From positions 223,116 to 287,115 of the forward strand of contig JAKUCV010002480.1 in the NCBI GenBank assembly GCA_028386065.3: 64,000 bases of DNA, given 5' to 3'. The notes beneath the pieces were generated by a model. The model ran no database searches. It had not been told where the DNA came from and saw only the letters and a list, made by a program, of their open reading frames with translations. Every line of letters begins with the position of its first letter. Position 1 is the stretch's first letter. The position numbers and the translations under genes are program-made. Source of the stretch: Turnera subulata. Lineage: Eukaryota > Streptophyta > Magnoliopsida > Malpighiales > Passifloraceae. This document shows positions 9,461 to 20,627 of the stretch, piece by piece.

Positions 9461-12400
9461 AAAAACACAAGGTTACTAGATAAGCTGGCCCCCTAGGAAT
9501 TTTTTTTTTTAAAAAAAAACAGCTAAGATACCGTGAAGTCTATTGTTGTTCTTTGGGTCCAATCGCTGAGGTTCAAGGCGCATAATCTAATTCACTAAAC
9601 ATTCTTCAGTTTTTGTGATCGAGTTTGTCAACGCTGTGGTAGTATTTGCAAGTATTTTCTAAGTGGAAGGGAATGGCATGAGGTCCATTTATTATTATTA
9701 ATCTCAAAGGATGGATGATAAAGTTTGTTGGTTGTGTCACCTGAGATATCAAAATCAGTTTAGTTTAGTTTGCCACCCATTCTGATGTGATTGATGATAT
9801 GATTGACGATTTCGGATTTGACTGTGATAGAGAGATAATTAAGTGCTAATGTTTGGTTTGATAGTCCTCAACTAATTCCGCAACAACATAAGATGAAGAT
9901 GAACGGTTTCTAAGACTATTTTTTTATGAAAAATTATTGCTTGATTATAATCCAACTGCTTATGTCACAAGTATGAGATACTCATACCCCCCTTAGACTA
10001 AAAAAAAAAAAGAAAGAAAAAAGTATGAAATACCCCCACTTGAATCCGCAATGTCTAGCAGCTTTGCCATATCTGCACTTCTCTGCAATTTTTATGCAGG
10101 ATCTCAGGATAATTTACACTTCTCTAACTAAATGTTGCTCCTGTAATCAATGTGAGCAGTGTGCCTTCACATATATATATTTTATATATATAAAAAAAGA
10201 AATGTTCTGTCTGTCAACACTATCTATCTGTCTTTACAATTATTTTCTTTTTAAGTGTAAAGTATGTGCTAGGAGGAGACTAGATCTTGAAATGAGAGCT
10301 GATATTATTGATCGAATGATTAGGAGGAGGTCTAATAACTAAAGCTAAGTGCCTGGGGTTCAAAGTCGCTGATTTGCTTTGTCGACACACACACGCGGTT
10401 TGTCCTGCAAAGAAAAGTTTGGTTGGTTGCTTCTGTTAGCCCCCAGCCCATATCATATGATTACTTTGATGCTTGTTTTGTACTGTAGTTTGTGGTGGTC
10501 GTCAATCAACTCCGCCGGACATGGGAAATGATACATATTAATAATGGTTTGTTTGTAACTACGTATCAGCTAGCGGAGAATAACGAATTGTTTCCACCCT
10601 AATCTTTTAATACTCGGGTTAGGGAAACTCCAATAACTTAGTAGGAGAACATTTTTTTACTTATCTGCATTTTAGTTATCACATAAAAATCAAAATAGCC
10701 TGCCTGCCTGGTCTTGGTCTTGCCGTTAATTAGTACGCTTGATTTAAATTCTAGTGGATGTGCATGGGTCCCACAGCCACCACACGTATTTTAGAAAAAG
10801 GTTCCTCGAGAAACGGCAGGATTTGCCATCGACCACTTGATCGGGTTGGCATCTAAGTCCTCCGGCCACGAAAGCCACCTGGGTTAAAGTCTGGGTGCGG
10901 ATGTTAATTTAGTTTGGGATTGAATGAGATAGGGGTAGTTTAGATAATTTAGGTGCCTCAAGCTTTCAATTAAAAAAGAAAAACAACGGCAGGATTAGCT
11001 CTGCTAGTGCTGCTGACCACTACTCTACTTAGAGCAAAAGTCATTCATACTTTTCTTGGTTGACTAATGCTTATGTATGATTCCCAAATAGCCTCCAGTT
11101 ATATACTGATCCAATACTTTTTCATTAATAAACAAATGAAATACAACATCATTGCAATGGGGAGAGAAAGTTTCTTAACCACCTATCATACCATACGCAT
11201 GAAAATCTTGATTATGTGAAGTATATCAAGTTAAAAGCTACTTGCCATTACAGCTAGGGTACCATATTGTGGTTAAAGAAAAAAAAAAGAGTGGAAGATT
11301 TTTCCTTCATAACACTCAAACATATATGGCTTAATCACTCACTAGTATTTGTTTTGTTTAGTATTGGTGTGATATAATCAAATAATATTCATCTCGTGCC
11401 GTCATATTTAGTCTCCAATTTAAGGAAAAGATCCGTTTAGGATCCCTTGAAAGGAACGTTTGGCCAAAGAACGCAACTAGCTATCTGTGTCTTGTGATGA
11501 TGACTACCTCTCTTTAAGGAGACTTTTTTCCACATCCTTTTAATTTTAGAAACACCCCCAATTAGATTAGATTTGTAAAACCATCAGAATACATCGCGTT
11601 AATTGACTTTGAAACGGGAAAAGTGGAATTGTTCTGTTCAACATGTTTTAAGATATTTCATTTTTTTTATAAATAATACAAGTTTTAAGATAAACGGCAA
11701 GCATACAGTGCAAATTTAATTTGTGTAAAGTCCAGTCAAAAATAAATTTATTTAAATTTCGCCATCATGAATACCCCCCAAAATTCACCTCCATTTATTT
11801 CATAATAGCGGGGGGTTAGTCAATATATTTGGGTTGTGTAAAAGTATCAAAAAAGTATATGTATCTCCGATCCAACTTCCAAGCATTCTCTCGGCTGTTG
11901 TCTACGCAACAACATACGTGGAAGTCTTTGGTGGTTGCACTTTGGAGTAGTAGTACTTACTAACGCAAATGCATTTTCTTTCTGGATAATTAATTAAAGA
12001 CGCTGTAAGAAAGGAGGAAGAGGACTGACTTCTTCTATTCTTTATATGCAATTTAAATGAGGGGAGGGAGACACAAATACAAATACTACAACTACTACAA
12101 CTGTGTACCACTAATGCTTTTTCTTTTTTTTTTTCTTTTGTATGTAGCTATAGGCCTCTTTTAGTTGAATTATCAGATAATTATTGTTACTATGCTGGTG
12201 TGGGTGTGACTGCTGTAGCAGGGATTTTGTTATCGATAAAAATATTTCCTTCGTAAGTTTTAACATGTAATTTTGCAAGCTATGGACCCAACCCCACCCA
12301 AATTCAAGGCTCACCACACGGAAAGAAAGAAACTCCGAGTTTTATTTGTGTCGAATTAATGTAGTACAGTAGTAGTAGTTTGGACTTTTGGGTAGAGACG

Positions 12401-13035
12401 GAAAAGTAAAAGCTAAGAAATCTTCAACGAAAGAGACGGATATGGAAATTTGAGACTTTGGAAGCTTCTAAATATGATAGTAACAGGATATATGTGTCCC
12501 TTGCCCAACATCTAAACTTTTACCCTGCTTAATTCGGGTTGCAAATGAAAATATTTTTTTTTGAACACACGCGACATATACTACTGAGTATATGAATTGA
12601 GGCTCATTATTTTAAAAACATACTTACTAACTACTGATTATTAGTATAATGGAGAATAGTAATAATGCATTACATGCAGTTGCACTTGCTGGAAGTAGAG
12701 AAATTTTCAAAACTTTTGAATGTTCAGACAGCCCAACCGAACACACGGTAGTCACGGGTTTCTTCGGCATTTATAAGTCCATGAAGAAAATAACTAGTTC
12801 TTCAATTACAAGTCTACAACATCATAATGATAATAATAATAACCCAAACTAAAGAGATGTTGATCCTCCCATACCATGCATTGACTTGCCACCCATCTTG
12901 ATCAAATTTGATTCATCTACCTACTTTTTTTTTTTTTTGTCTTCCACATATTATCAGAAAATAAAAAAACAACAAATTAATATGTTTGGCTTTTACGAAG
13001 TGGAAGAATATATGTAAAAATATGAAAAAAAGAAG
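9461..13035. other. Intergenic region, no gene seen
   Basis: AT-rich DNA with a T10/A9 hairpin-like run near 9,500, expected to lie in the permease 3' flank. No family was recognised in any frame; open frames at 10,025, 11,902, 12,111 and 12,649 are short and low complexity. Confidence 0.5.
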
Positions 13036-13040
13036 GGATA
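13036..13040. repeat. Target-site duplication, left (GGATA)
   Basis: The five bases before TGAGACGCC match the five bases after the TGTTACA end at 18,649-18,653. Confidence 0.85.
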
Positions 13041-13393
13041 TGAGACGCCCCGACCCATATTTACCATTCTCAGTAAACACGTGCCGAAACTGTACCACAG
13101 TACTTATAACACGTAACACAGCCCAACGGCCCAAAGATAAAATCAATGAATGTATCAAAGAAACCGGCCCAACGGCCCAATGTCACGTCATAAACATCAA
13201 AATCTGGCCCATCGGCCTAACATCAAAACATGTCACCTAAACCCGGGAACCCAAAATATAGCATAGCGGAAGCATTTAAACTCAATATCATCATATGCAA
13301 AACCTGATGCAAACTAATGGATCCGAGTCCTGTCTGAGGGATAACGCCGCAGCCTGTCTGGAATGCATCATACCTGAACCACAAATAACTCAA

Positions 13394-13416
13394 CCTACGG
13401 GATGAAAGCCCGCAGG
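13394..13416 (-). other. Conserved hairpin in the LTR
   Basis: CCTACGGG and CCCGCAGG pair around an ATGAAAG loop, with one G-U pair. The same hairpin is at 16,023-16,045 and, with changes, at 61,846-61,868. It lies in the most conserved part of the LTRs. Confidence 0.6.
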
Positions 13417-13670
13417 TGAGGGGTGAGTCCAAAGTGCCCACCAACCATGGATAGACAATCAATATGCAACACTATAAAATACTCAAGGACGAAAACAGAT
13501 ATAACAGCCAAAATACACCAATCCAAATGACTCGACCCAAAACTGGTCCAAGACCAAAAAGACTTAAACAAAAATCCAATTTCCAATTTTATCTTTCCGG
13601 GCCCCGTCACAGATAAGCTAGGGTCATACCAGGTTATCAACCTGTTCCTGGTGCCAGATCAAAAAGAACC

Positions 13671-14062
13671 CGGGATCAACATCCCAATAACAAACTCAGG
13701 GATCAACATCCCAATCAAACCGGCATCAACATGCCCATCATAAGTAAACTAGATCATGGCCACCACGAAACAGTCTCAAACCATCCGGTCGTACCTCTAC
13801 TTACCACGTGACAATTATATCATCATCATCCAGAACCAAATCTCAGGGATCAACATCCCTAACCAAAACACCGGGATAGACATCCCAATCCAAAACCAAG
13901 GATCGACATCCTTATCACATTTTATTATTTAATCCATTATTCTTTATACCAAAAGACACAGAGATAAACATCCAAAAACTCAATTCACAGGAATAAACAT
14001 CCCAAAACCAAATCATGAGGATCAACATCCCAAGACCAATCAAGGCACTAGGATAAACATCC
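13671..14062 (-). repeat. Degenerate array of GGGAT-N4-ATCCC palindromes, left LTR
   Basis: About ten units of the form GGGATCAACATCCC or a close variant (GGGATAGACATCCC, GGAATAAACATCCC) are spaced unevenly by 10-60 bases. Each could fold as a short stem-loop. The array is repeated at 16,311-16,690, and a three-unit version is at 62,110-62,185. Confidence 0.85.
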
Positions 14063-14307
14063 CGAATCAAACCATAGCAAATGCAACACTCAACAGTGCA
14101 ACAATCATCAAACACAACAACCGAGTAATATAGGCACATATCGAAGGAAATCCATCCTCACCTTAGCCGATTACTCAACTCTGAAGATAATGACCGGTCC
14201 AAAGCCGGCTCCTCGGGAAACTGCCCGATATCAAAACCTATACAGCAAAACAACATATGCTCACATAAGATGCACATAATCAGTATGTCATGATGCCAAT
14301 ACTGTAA

Positions 14308-14628
14308 AAAAGTAACACCTTGAAGAATGAAAATGGTTTGGAGCTTTGTGAAAAGAAATCTACTTTTCCTATCCCCGAAAAATATTTTATTTTTATTTTC
14401 TTTTTCTTTTTCTTTTTTCTTTGCCTTCTTTTTTTTTCTCTACCCATTTTTTTTTTCTTTTTCTTCCTTTTTTTTCGTTTCCATCTCTTCTTCTTCTTTT
14501 TTTTTTACTGTTTCTTTTTTTTCTTCTTCTTTTCTTTTCTATTACGTTCTCTTTTCTTTTCTTTTTCTTTTCTTTTTTTTTCGGGAACAGGTGGGGTCTA
14601 TACTTTGAAAAATAAGTAAACATTTTTT
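14308..14628. repeat. Internal pyrimidine tract of the LTR element
   Basis: 14,390-14,580 is almost pure T/C on the plus strand. On the minus, coding-sense strand it is a purine tract next to the 3' LTR, where a polypurine tract primes second-strand synthesis. It is far longer than a usual PPT. Open frames through it are Phe/Ser or Lys/Arg runs and are not genes. Confidence 0.6.
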
Positions 14629-14639
14629 CTATAAAAGGC
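14629..14639 (+). promoter_or_regulatory. TATA box of the antisense unit
   Basis: CTATAAAAGGC lies 68 bp before the first in-frame ATG (14,707) and 107 bp before a second one (14,746). This spacing fits a plant TATA promoter. It points opposite to the LTR transcript. Confidence 0.55.
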
Positions 14640-14706
14640 AAACAACGGAAAGCAGAAACCATAAAGCATCCAAAAGACAACAAAACACTCAGGCAAAGAA
14701 AACACA

Positions 14707-15428
14707 ATGTTCAAAAAAAAGAAAAACACAACGCGTCGAGACAACATGCCTGCTCCATCGTCCGTCTTCTTCGTCGAAGGTGCCTCCCTAGGTAGAAGAA
14801 ACTGGCTGGCCTACAGCCTGATCAACAAACGTCCAGAGGAACTACCGAACGAGCTCGGCAGGATGCCTCGTCTGGTCTTCGTCGACGAACTCTACTCCTC
14901 CAGATTCTTCGTCACTACCATGGAAGAGACGTTCTTCCTAGAGGACCAAAGCACCCTGAGGACCTCCTTCTACGGCTCGGCCAATTCCGTCATGTTTTTC
15001 ATTTTTGAAAGACTTCAGGAATTCAACCTAGAGCCCACTTGCCATTTCCTGGACCAAGGCACCTACTACCAGCTCTCGATGACTGCCCAAAGCATGCCCA
15101 GAGTAACTCGGTTACCATCAACTTGGACGAAGGCCCGAATGCTGGTGTGGAACTGCAGAGGAATCGCTAGGCATTCCAGGAGTTCTCGCATACCCTGAGG
15201 GATCTGAAGAACCAGTACAAGCCCAACATGGTTCCGCTCACGGAGACCCAGTGGCAGCCTGAAGACGATCACGGTGTCATCCAACTTCGGTTCCCTCCAG
15301 CAAACCGGTTCGAGCTTCCTGGCCAGAACAACACGGGCGGCATGTGGTTCTCGTGGAATGATAGCATCAGGGTCAACATTACCAATGACCCCAATAGCTT
15401 CAGGGTCAATGTTGTACCAAGAAGATGA
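14707..15428 (+). pseudogene. Antisense ORF pair with LINE-endonuclease-like C-terminal part
   Basis: Frame 1 (14,707-15,198, 163 residues) starts with a Lys-rich leader, then an unrecognised section containing SSVFFVEGASLGRRNWLAYS, and reaches ARMLVWNCRGIA. About 15,165 the homology moves to a second frame, open from 15,171 to 15,428. It reads FSHTLRDLKNQYKPNMVPLT, then NNTGGMWFSWNDSIRVNI. WNCRG, the D-x-P-x-(x)-L-T-E-T region and GG-x-W-x-x-W are hallmarks of the endonuclease/exonuclease/phosphatase domain of plant LINEs. The domain stops well short of its catalytic C-terminal half. The unit has better codon structure than its surroundings and its own TATA box. It may be a captured fragment or a decayed insertion. 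The N-terminal ~120 residues I do not recognise. Confidence 0.6.
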
Positions 15429-15662
15429 AAAATTTTTATAATAATATCAATGTAATAATAATATTAGTAATATTAATAATATTTATGTTTCTGCATATTT
15501 ATGGTATCATTTACCTCTTATGTGAATGTTCTGTGGCAAGCTGGCGTCCCTCGACTGGATCCAACATGTACTAACTAAATGACATAAATGCAAAATAATA
15601 AACATATGGAGCGAGCTATGCACAGCAAATAAGCAAAACAATCACCCAAGGACCTACCGCCC

Positions 15663-15674
15663 GCTCTGCTACCA
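15663..15674 (-). other. Primer-binding site (initiator tRNA-Met type)
   Basis: Read on the minus strand the sequence is TGGTAGCAGAGC. This is one base from TGGTATCAGAGC, complementary to the 3' end of plant initiator tRNA-Met. It starts three bases inside the right LTR, as expected, and fixes the element's orientation as minus. Confidence 0.85.
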
Positions 15675-15677
15675 AAA

Positions 15678-18648
15678 TGAAACGCCCCGACCCGTATTTA
15701 CCAGTCTCAGTAAACACGTGCTGGAACTGTACCACAGTAATTATAACACGTAACACAGCCCAACGGCCCAAAGATAAAATCAATGAATGTATTAAAGAAA
15801 TCGGCCCAATGTCACGTCATAAACATCAAAATCTGGCCCATCGGCCCAACATCAAAACATGTCACCCAAACCCGGGGACCCAAAATATAGCACAACGGAA
15901 GCATTTAAACTCAATATCATCATATGCAAAACCTGATGCAAACTAATGGATCCGAGTCCTGTCCGAGGGATAACGCCGCAACCTGTCTGGAATGCATCAT
16001 ATCTGAACCACAAATAACTCAACCTACGGGATGAAAGCCCGCAGGTGAGGGGTGAGTCCGAAGTGCCCACCAACCGTGGATAAACAATCAATATGCAACA
16101 CTATAAAATACTCAAGGTCGAAAACTGACATAACAGCCAAAATACACCAATCCAAATGACTCGACCCAAAACTGGTCCAAGACCAAAAAGACTCAAACAA
16201 AAATTCAATTTCCAATTTTATCTTTCCGGGCCCCGTCACAGATAAGCTAGGGTCGTACCAGGTTATCAACCTGTTCCTGGTGCCAGATCAAAAAGAACCC
16301 GGGATCAACATCCCAATAACAAACTCAGTGATCAACATCCCAATCAAACTGGTATCAACATGCCCATCACAAGTAACCCAGATCATGGCCACCACAAAAC
16401 AGTCTCAAACCATTCGGTCGTACCTCTACTTACCACGTGACAATTATATCATCATCATCCAGAACCAAATTTCAGGGATCAACATCCCTAACCAAAACAC
16501 CGGGATAGACATCCAAATCCAAAACCAAGGATCGACATCCTTATCACATTTTATTATTTAATCCATTATTCTTTATACCAAAAGACACAGAGATAAACAT
16601 CAAAAAACTCAATTCACGGGAATAAACATCCCAAAACCAAATCATGAGAATAAACATCCCAAAATCAATCAAGGCACTGGGATAAACATCCCGAATCAAA
16701 CCATAGCAAATGTAACACTCAACAGTGCAACAATCATCAAACACAACAACCGACTAATATAGGCACATATCGAAGGAAATCCATCCTCACCTTAGCCGAT
16801 TACTCAACTCTGAAGATAATGATCGGTCCAAAGCCGGCTCCTCGGGAAACTGCCCGATATCAAAACCTATACAGCAAAACAACATATGCTCACATAAGAT
16901 GCACATAATCGGTATGTCATGATGCCAATACTGTAAATCAACTTCCCGGTAAAACATCTCGATTATATTTTCATAAAACTATCCTTTTATCGTATTTAAA
17001 CCTTTTTCCGAAAATAATATATCTTACATATATCCGAATATTATTCTGGTACAATATTTTAAATAAATCTCTTTTCAAAATAATTTTCATAAAAATAATT
17101 ATACTTTTCCCAAAATATAAACACCATAATTTTTTTCCTAGAAATTATAACATATAATTTTCCAAGATATTTACGTAAAACTATTTACCATAATATAATT
17201 ACCAAATATGATTATTATTATTCAAAGTAAAAATATATAAAATAATCGTATGCTATGTATATTCTTTACCAGAAAACATATACTCATAAAAGCTTATTCT
17301 GAAAATAAATATAAATTAATAAATAGGTACTTTTATTTTCTAAAAACAAATTACTTTTCAAACAATTATATATCCACATAATTATATATATTTCAGAAAT
17401 TTTGCTTATGTATATTTTTCAGAAAATATATCCCTTTTATTTTTTTTATCTTCCCAAGTTTACTATATATTTATATTTTCCAGAAATATATAATCCTTAA
17501 TATATATATATACCTATGTGTTTTTTTTTAACCTTAACTAGACTGGGCCAAACGAAGCAGCCCATCGGATCAACCTACAGGCTTAGGCGTGGAGGCCCAT
17601 ACCAGGGCATGAGGCACAAGCCCAAGCCAAGGCCAGGCCTGCACCAGCCCATACCCAGCTGACCCGTTGGAGAAACGGGTCACCCACCTTCAGGATCCGA
17701 ACTCAGCGGCAATGTCGACGGCGCAACGCGATGGGATCGAGGCGGCGGTGCAGGCATCGCGAGCAAGGGCAACGGCGAGGCGCGAGGTAAAGGCGACGGC
17801 TGCTCGGCGAGGCAGTGCGAGAGGAAGACCGGTGGCAGTGGAACGGCCCGTCTACCTGACCCGTTTCAGCTGCGGGTTCCTTGCCGTTGACGGCGCGTCG
17901 GGCGACAGAGGCAGATGGTGGAGGTGTCGTCCGGTCGGCGACATCGTGGGGGAGGCGCCGGTGTGGGCGGTGGTGTGCACGGCGGCGCGGAGGCGTTCCG
18001 CGTGAACAGTACCCGAGGTGGACGAAGAAGGTGACGAGGTGCAGGTGATGATGTGGCGGATCGTGGTTGGTGTGGTGATGATGTGGAAGGTGGTGATTGG
18101 TTGATGGTTTTGTGTTATGTGTGTTGTTTTGGTTTCTCTTCTCCTTTTTTTTCTGCTTTTGGTTGCACTCGTGGTGTTTGCAGGAAACAAGGAAACGAAC
18201 TGGGTTTTGGGTATTTGCAGAGAAGGGAAGAAGAAGACACTGGGTTTTGCAAAGAGTTAAGGGTGGGGAATGGGTTGTGGATTTTGCAGGCAGGTGGTGG
18301 AGATGATGTGGTGTAGAGACATGCAGGGTCACATGCGACACAGAAGCAATGCGACGCAACCCTCAATTATGCAGGTAAGACGTGTACCGTCCGGACCAGA
18401 AAAAAACTGCATACCCCCTTAGTTATTTTCCGGTGTGATTTTTTTCTGAGGATTCCGGGATCCGAAAAATTCCAACTTTGGTCCGTAAAATTCACGGAAA
18501 AATCCAGAGCGCGGGAAAATACCCGGTTTCGAAAAACGATGTCCGATTTACCATGAATTAATTATCCAAGATTAATTCATTCGATAAATCACTGTATAAC
18601 GACTTTTACAGTCCGGTAAAAATCTAAATTTTTACCCGGACTGTTACA
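15678..18648 (-). repeat. Right (5') LTR, full length 2,971 bp
   Basis: Runs from TGAAACGCCCC to ACTGTTACA. On the minus strand it begins TGTAACAGTCCGG. It holds a palindrome array (16,311-16,690), two CACGTG motifs (15,715 and 16,434), an AT-rich stretch (16,950-17,520) and a GC-rich, ORF-bearing block (17,540-18,370). A diverged copy of the same layout begins at 61,487. Confidence 0.92.
16311..16690 (-). repeat. Degenerate palindrome array, right LTR
   Basis: Same array as in the left LTR, with a slightly different set of point changes in individual units. One arm is broken in some units, for example GTGATCAACATCCC. Confidence 0.85.
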
Positions 18649-18653
18649 GGATA

Positions 18654-20627
18654 TTCTATTAGAGTTTTAAAAGAAAGAAATATATAAAACAGTAGAAGCG
18701 TGGAAATGGGAATGGAGGACACATGGATGGATGGTGTGGGAAGATCCGATCCGACATCTTTTAATTAGTTGCACCCGGCGGGGTCCCAAATATCACATGG
18801 CCCACCCACACCAATTCTTTAATTTCTTACCGTTAACTAAAAAAAAAAAGAAGAAGAAGAAGAAGAAAAGAAGTAACTTTTGTTATCAGTATTATTCACA
18901 TTAATGTATGATTATGGGTCACTCACAAAACGAAAGGGTGGACCGGTGGAGTGGGGTGGGGGACTATACGGCGGGCTACGTACCCAGCATTATTAGTAGT
19001 GTATTACTTACCGCCGATTCGATCTGGAGAACATAAATAGGGAAAGCGTGTGCCCATCTTGGACGCTTAATAAGAAGCAAAGCGCAGTAGTCTTTCTCCA
19101 AGACTCCAACTCCCTCTCCAACTCCCTCTCCAACTCAGAACCAGACTATAGAATACAATAGAAAGAAAGGTCCGTCCATTTTGCCACCTCATCCTTAATG
19201 GGTAGTACTGTTTTGGTTGGCCCTACAGTCTACCCTCCGGCCTCCTCCTCCTACTTTTCGGTTCATCCCTCCCATTTGAAGGAAGAGGAACACAACCCCA
19301 CCCCGGCCCTACCCACCTTGTTGTGTTGCCCGCCCCAGTTAACCATTTTGCCTTAAAACACAACACAATCCATCCCACACATATATTATTATAATAACAC
19401 CACTCATCTTATTCTTAAGTAAGGAGGAAAGAAAAGGTCCCCAGCAAGCAATGCATTAACAAGCACCACCTCCCCCCAAAAGTCACCCCCATCTTACACA
19501 CACCAGCAGGCAGAAGGTGGTTTAAATCAGTGGGAACCCCCCCCCACCACGTGATTGGATGAAGGTAAACTCTGATGCATCATTTGTGGGTCCTAATTAA
19601 TTCTCCAATTGGTGGTGTTGGCAGAGATTTCAGAGAAGCTATGGTATGGTATTAGACACGGGTCAGGCGGTTTAGTTTGTAGGAGGGTGCTCACCCCTAT
19701 TCAGACTAAGTTGGTTAAGGCATCCATCTAAACTTCTTTTGCAGGTCACCGATTCAGGGATGATAGAGAACATCTCCACAACACAAGGAGGGATATATAT
19801 AAGAGCTATTATATTGCATATCAGGTCATTGCTGCCTGGCTTTTTGAATCGGTTCGGTTTTCTCTTGCAAATAGTGCTAAGATAAGAATAGTAGAATACT
19901 TGCTGCAGAATTTCTTGCAAAAAAAAGGCGTATACCGACTTGAGCACTGGTTTCTCCTTTGTCCAGTTGCCGAAGACATCTTTTCGATTTAGTTACTACA
20001 GTTTAAACATGAATGAAAATATACACAAGTTCAAAAAAAAAAAAAGAAAAAGAAATCACCTATTTTTCTGCTTCTTCCTCTTTTCTTTCAACCTCCAACA
20101 GCAGGTGTAATTTTGGATAATACATTACAGGATTATAAGGGAGGCGATAACATATAATCTAGAAAGAAATATCCGTGGGCATAGTGATGTCTCTCATATC
20201 CCTCAAACCAATTTGGAGAAGAAAAATGATACGAACAAAGAAAAGGAATAATGATCTGTTCTGTAATAATGGTCAACGATGAGTAAAGTAAAGTGTACAA
20301 CAGAGAAACCAATACGAGCTTGGTTACCCCAATATTCCGTCCCTCCCTCTTTTTTCACCCATTTACTCAGTAATTCCTTTTTTCTTTCTTTTCTTTCTTA
20401 AAAAAAAAAAAACAATGTGGAGGAGTATGTAATGTAATTATATACTGTAATCTATGAATTCATCCAGGAAAAGTGAAAAAAAAAAGAAGAAAAAGGTGGG
20501 AAAAGAAGGAGGTCAGAAAAGGAAAGTTTCCAAAACTGGGAGGGGGCAAAATCGTAAAATGGGATGGGAGAGACTGACTGACAGACAGCGGCGGGCAAGG
20601 GAAGCAGAAATCTACGAGCTCAAGTGC
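18654..20627. other. Intergenic region, no gene seen
   Basis: A leader-like stretch with a TATA-like CATAAATAGGG at ~19,033 and a tandem CTCCAACTCCCT repeat near 19,105-19,135 could be a promoter and transcript start. The only ATG frame after it (19,198) is ~50 residues with no recognised family. An A/AAG-rich simple repeat is at 18,840-18,870. The right end probably contains the 3' UTR of the minus-strand gene at 20,628. Confidence 0.4.

Larger units (their letters stand above)
13041..14307 (-). repeat. Left (3') LTR, truncated
   Basis: Aligns almost base for base with 15,678-16,937. Identity stops abruptly after ATACTGTAAA. The section holding the other ~1.7 kb of the right LTR is missing. 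Confidence 0.93.
13041..18648 (-). mobile_element. Non-autonomous LTR retrotransposon with antisense cargo
   Basis: The element begins TGAGACGCCCC and ends ACTGTTACA, so read on the minus strand it runs TGTAACAG...TCA. It is flanked on both sides by the 5-bp target duplication GGATA (13,036-13,040 and 18,649-18,653). The right LTR is 2,971 bp. The left LTR keeps only the 1,267 bp nearest the outer end, so about 1.7 kb has been deleted together with the internal junction. A primer-binding site sits three bases inside the right LTR. The internal region is just ~1.35 kb and encodes no gag, protease, RT or integrase. It carries a long pyrimidine tract and a plus-strand gene-like unit. It resembles LARD-type derivatives; I cannot assign copia or gypsy. 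Confidence 0.88.

Noticed and set aside
13671..14062. CRISPR-like array
   Set aside because: Repeats are short, degenerate and unevenly spaced, in a plant LTR with a copy in the partner LTR; not a CRISPR array.
14320..14707. Overlapping Phe/Ser-rich and Lys/Arg-rich frames
   Set aside because: They are translations of a pure pyrimidine/purine tract.
17667..18366. Several 80-220 residue frames on both strands
   Set aside because: They lie within the LTR's GC-rich block and are His/Pro/Arg low complexity. Kept only as a question in the findings, not as a gene.
19198..19360. Small ORF after a TATA-like promoter
   Set aside because: About 50 residues, no recognisable family and Pro/Ser-biased composition.
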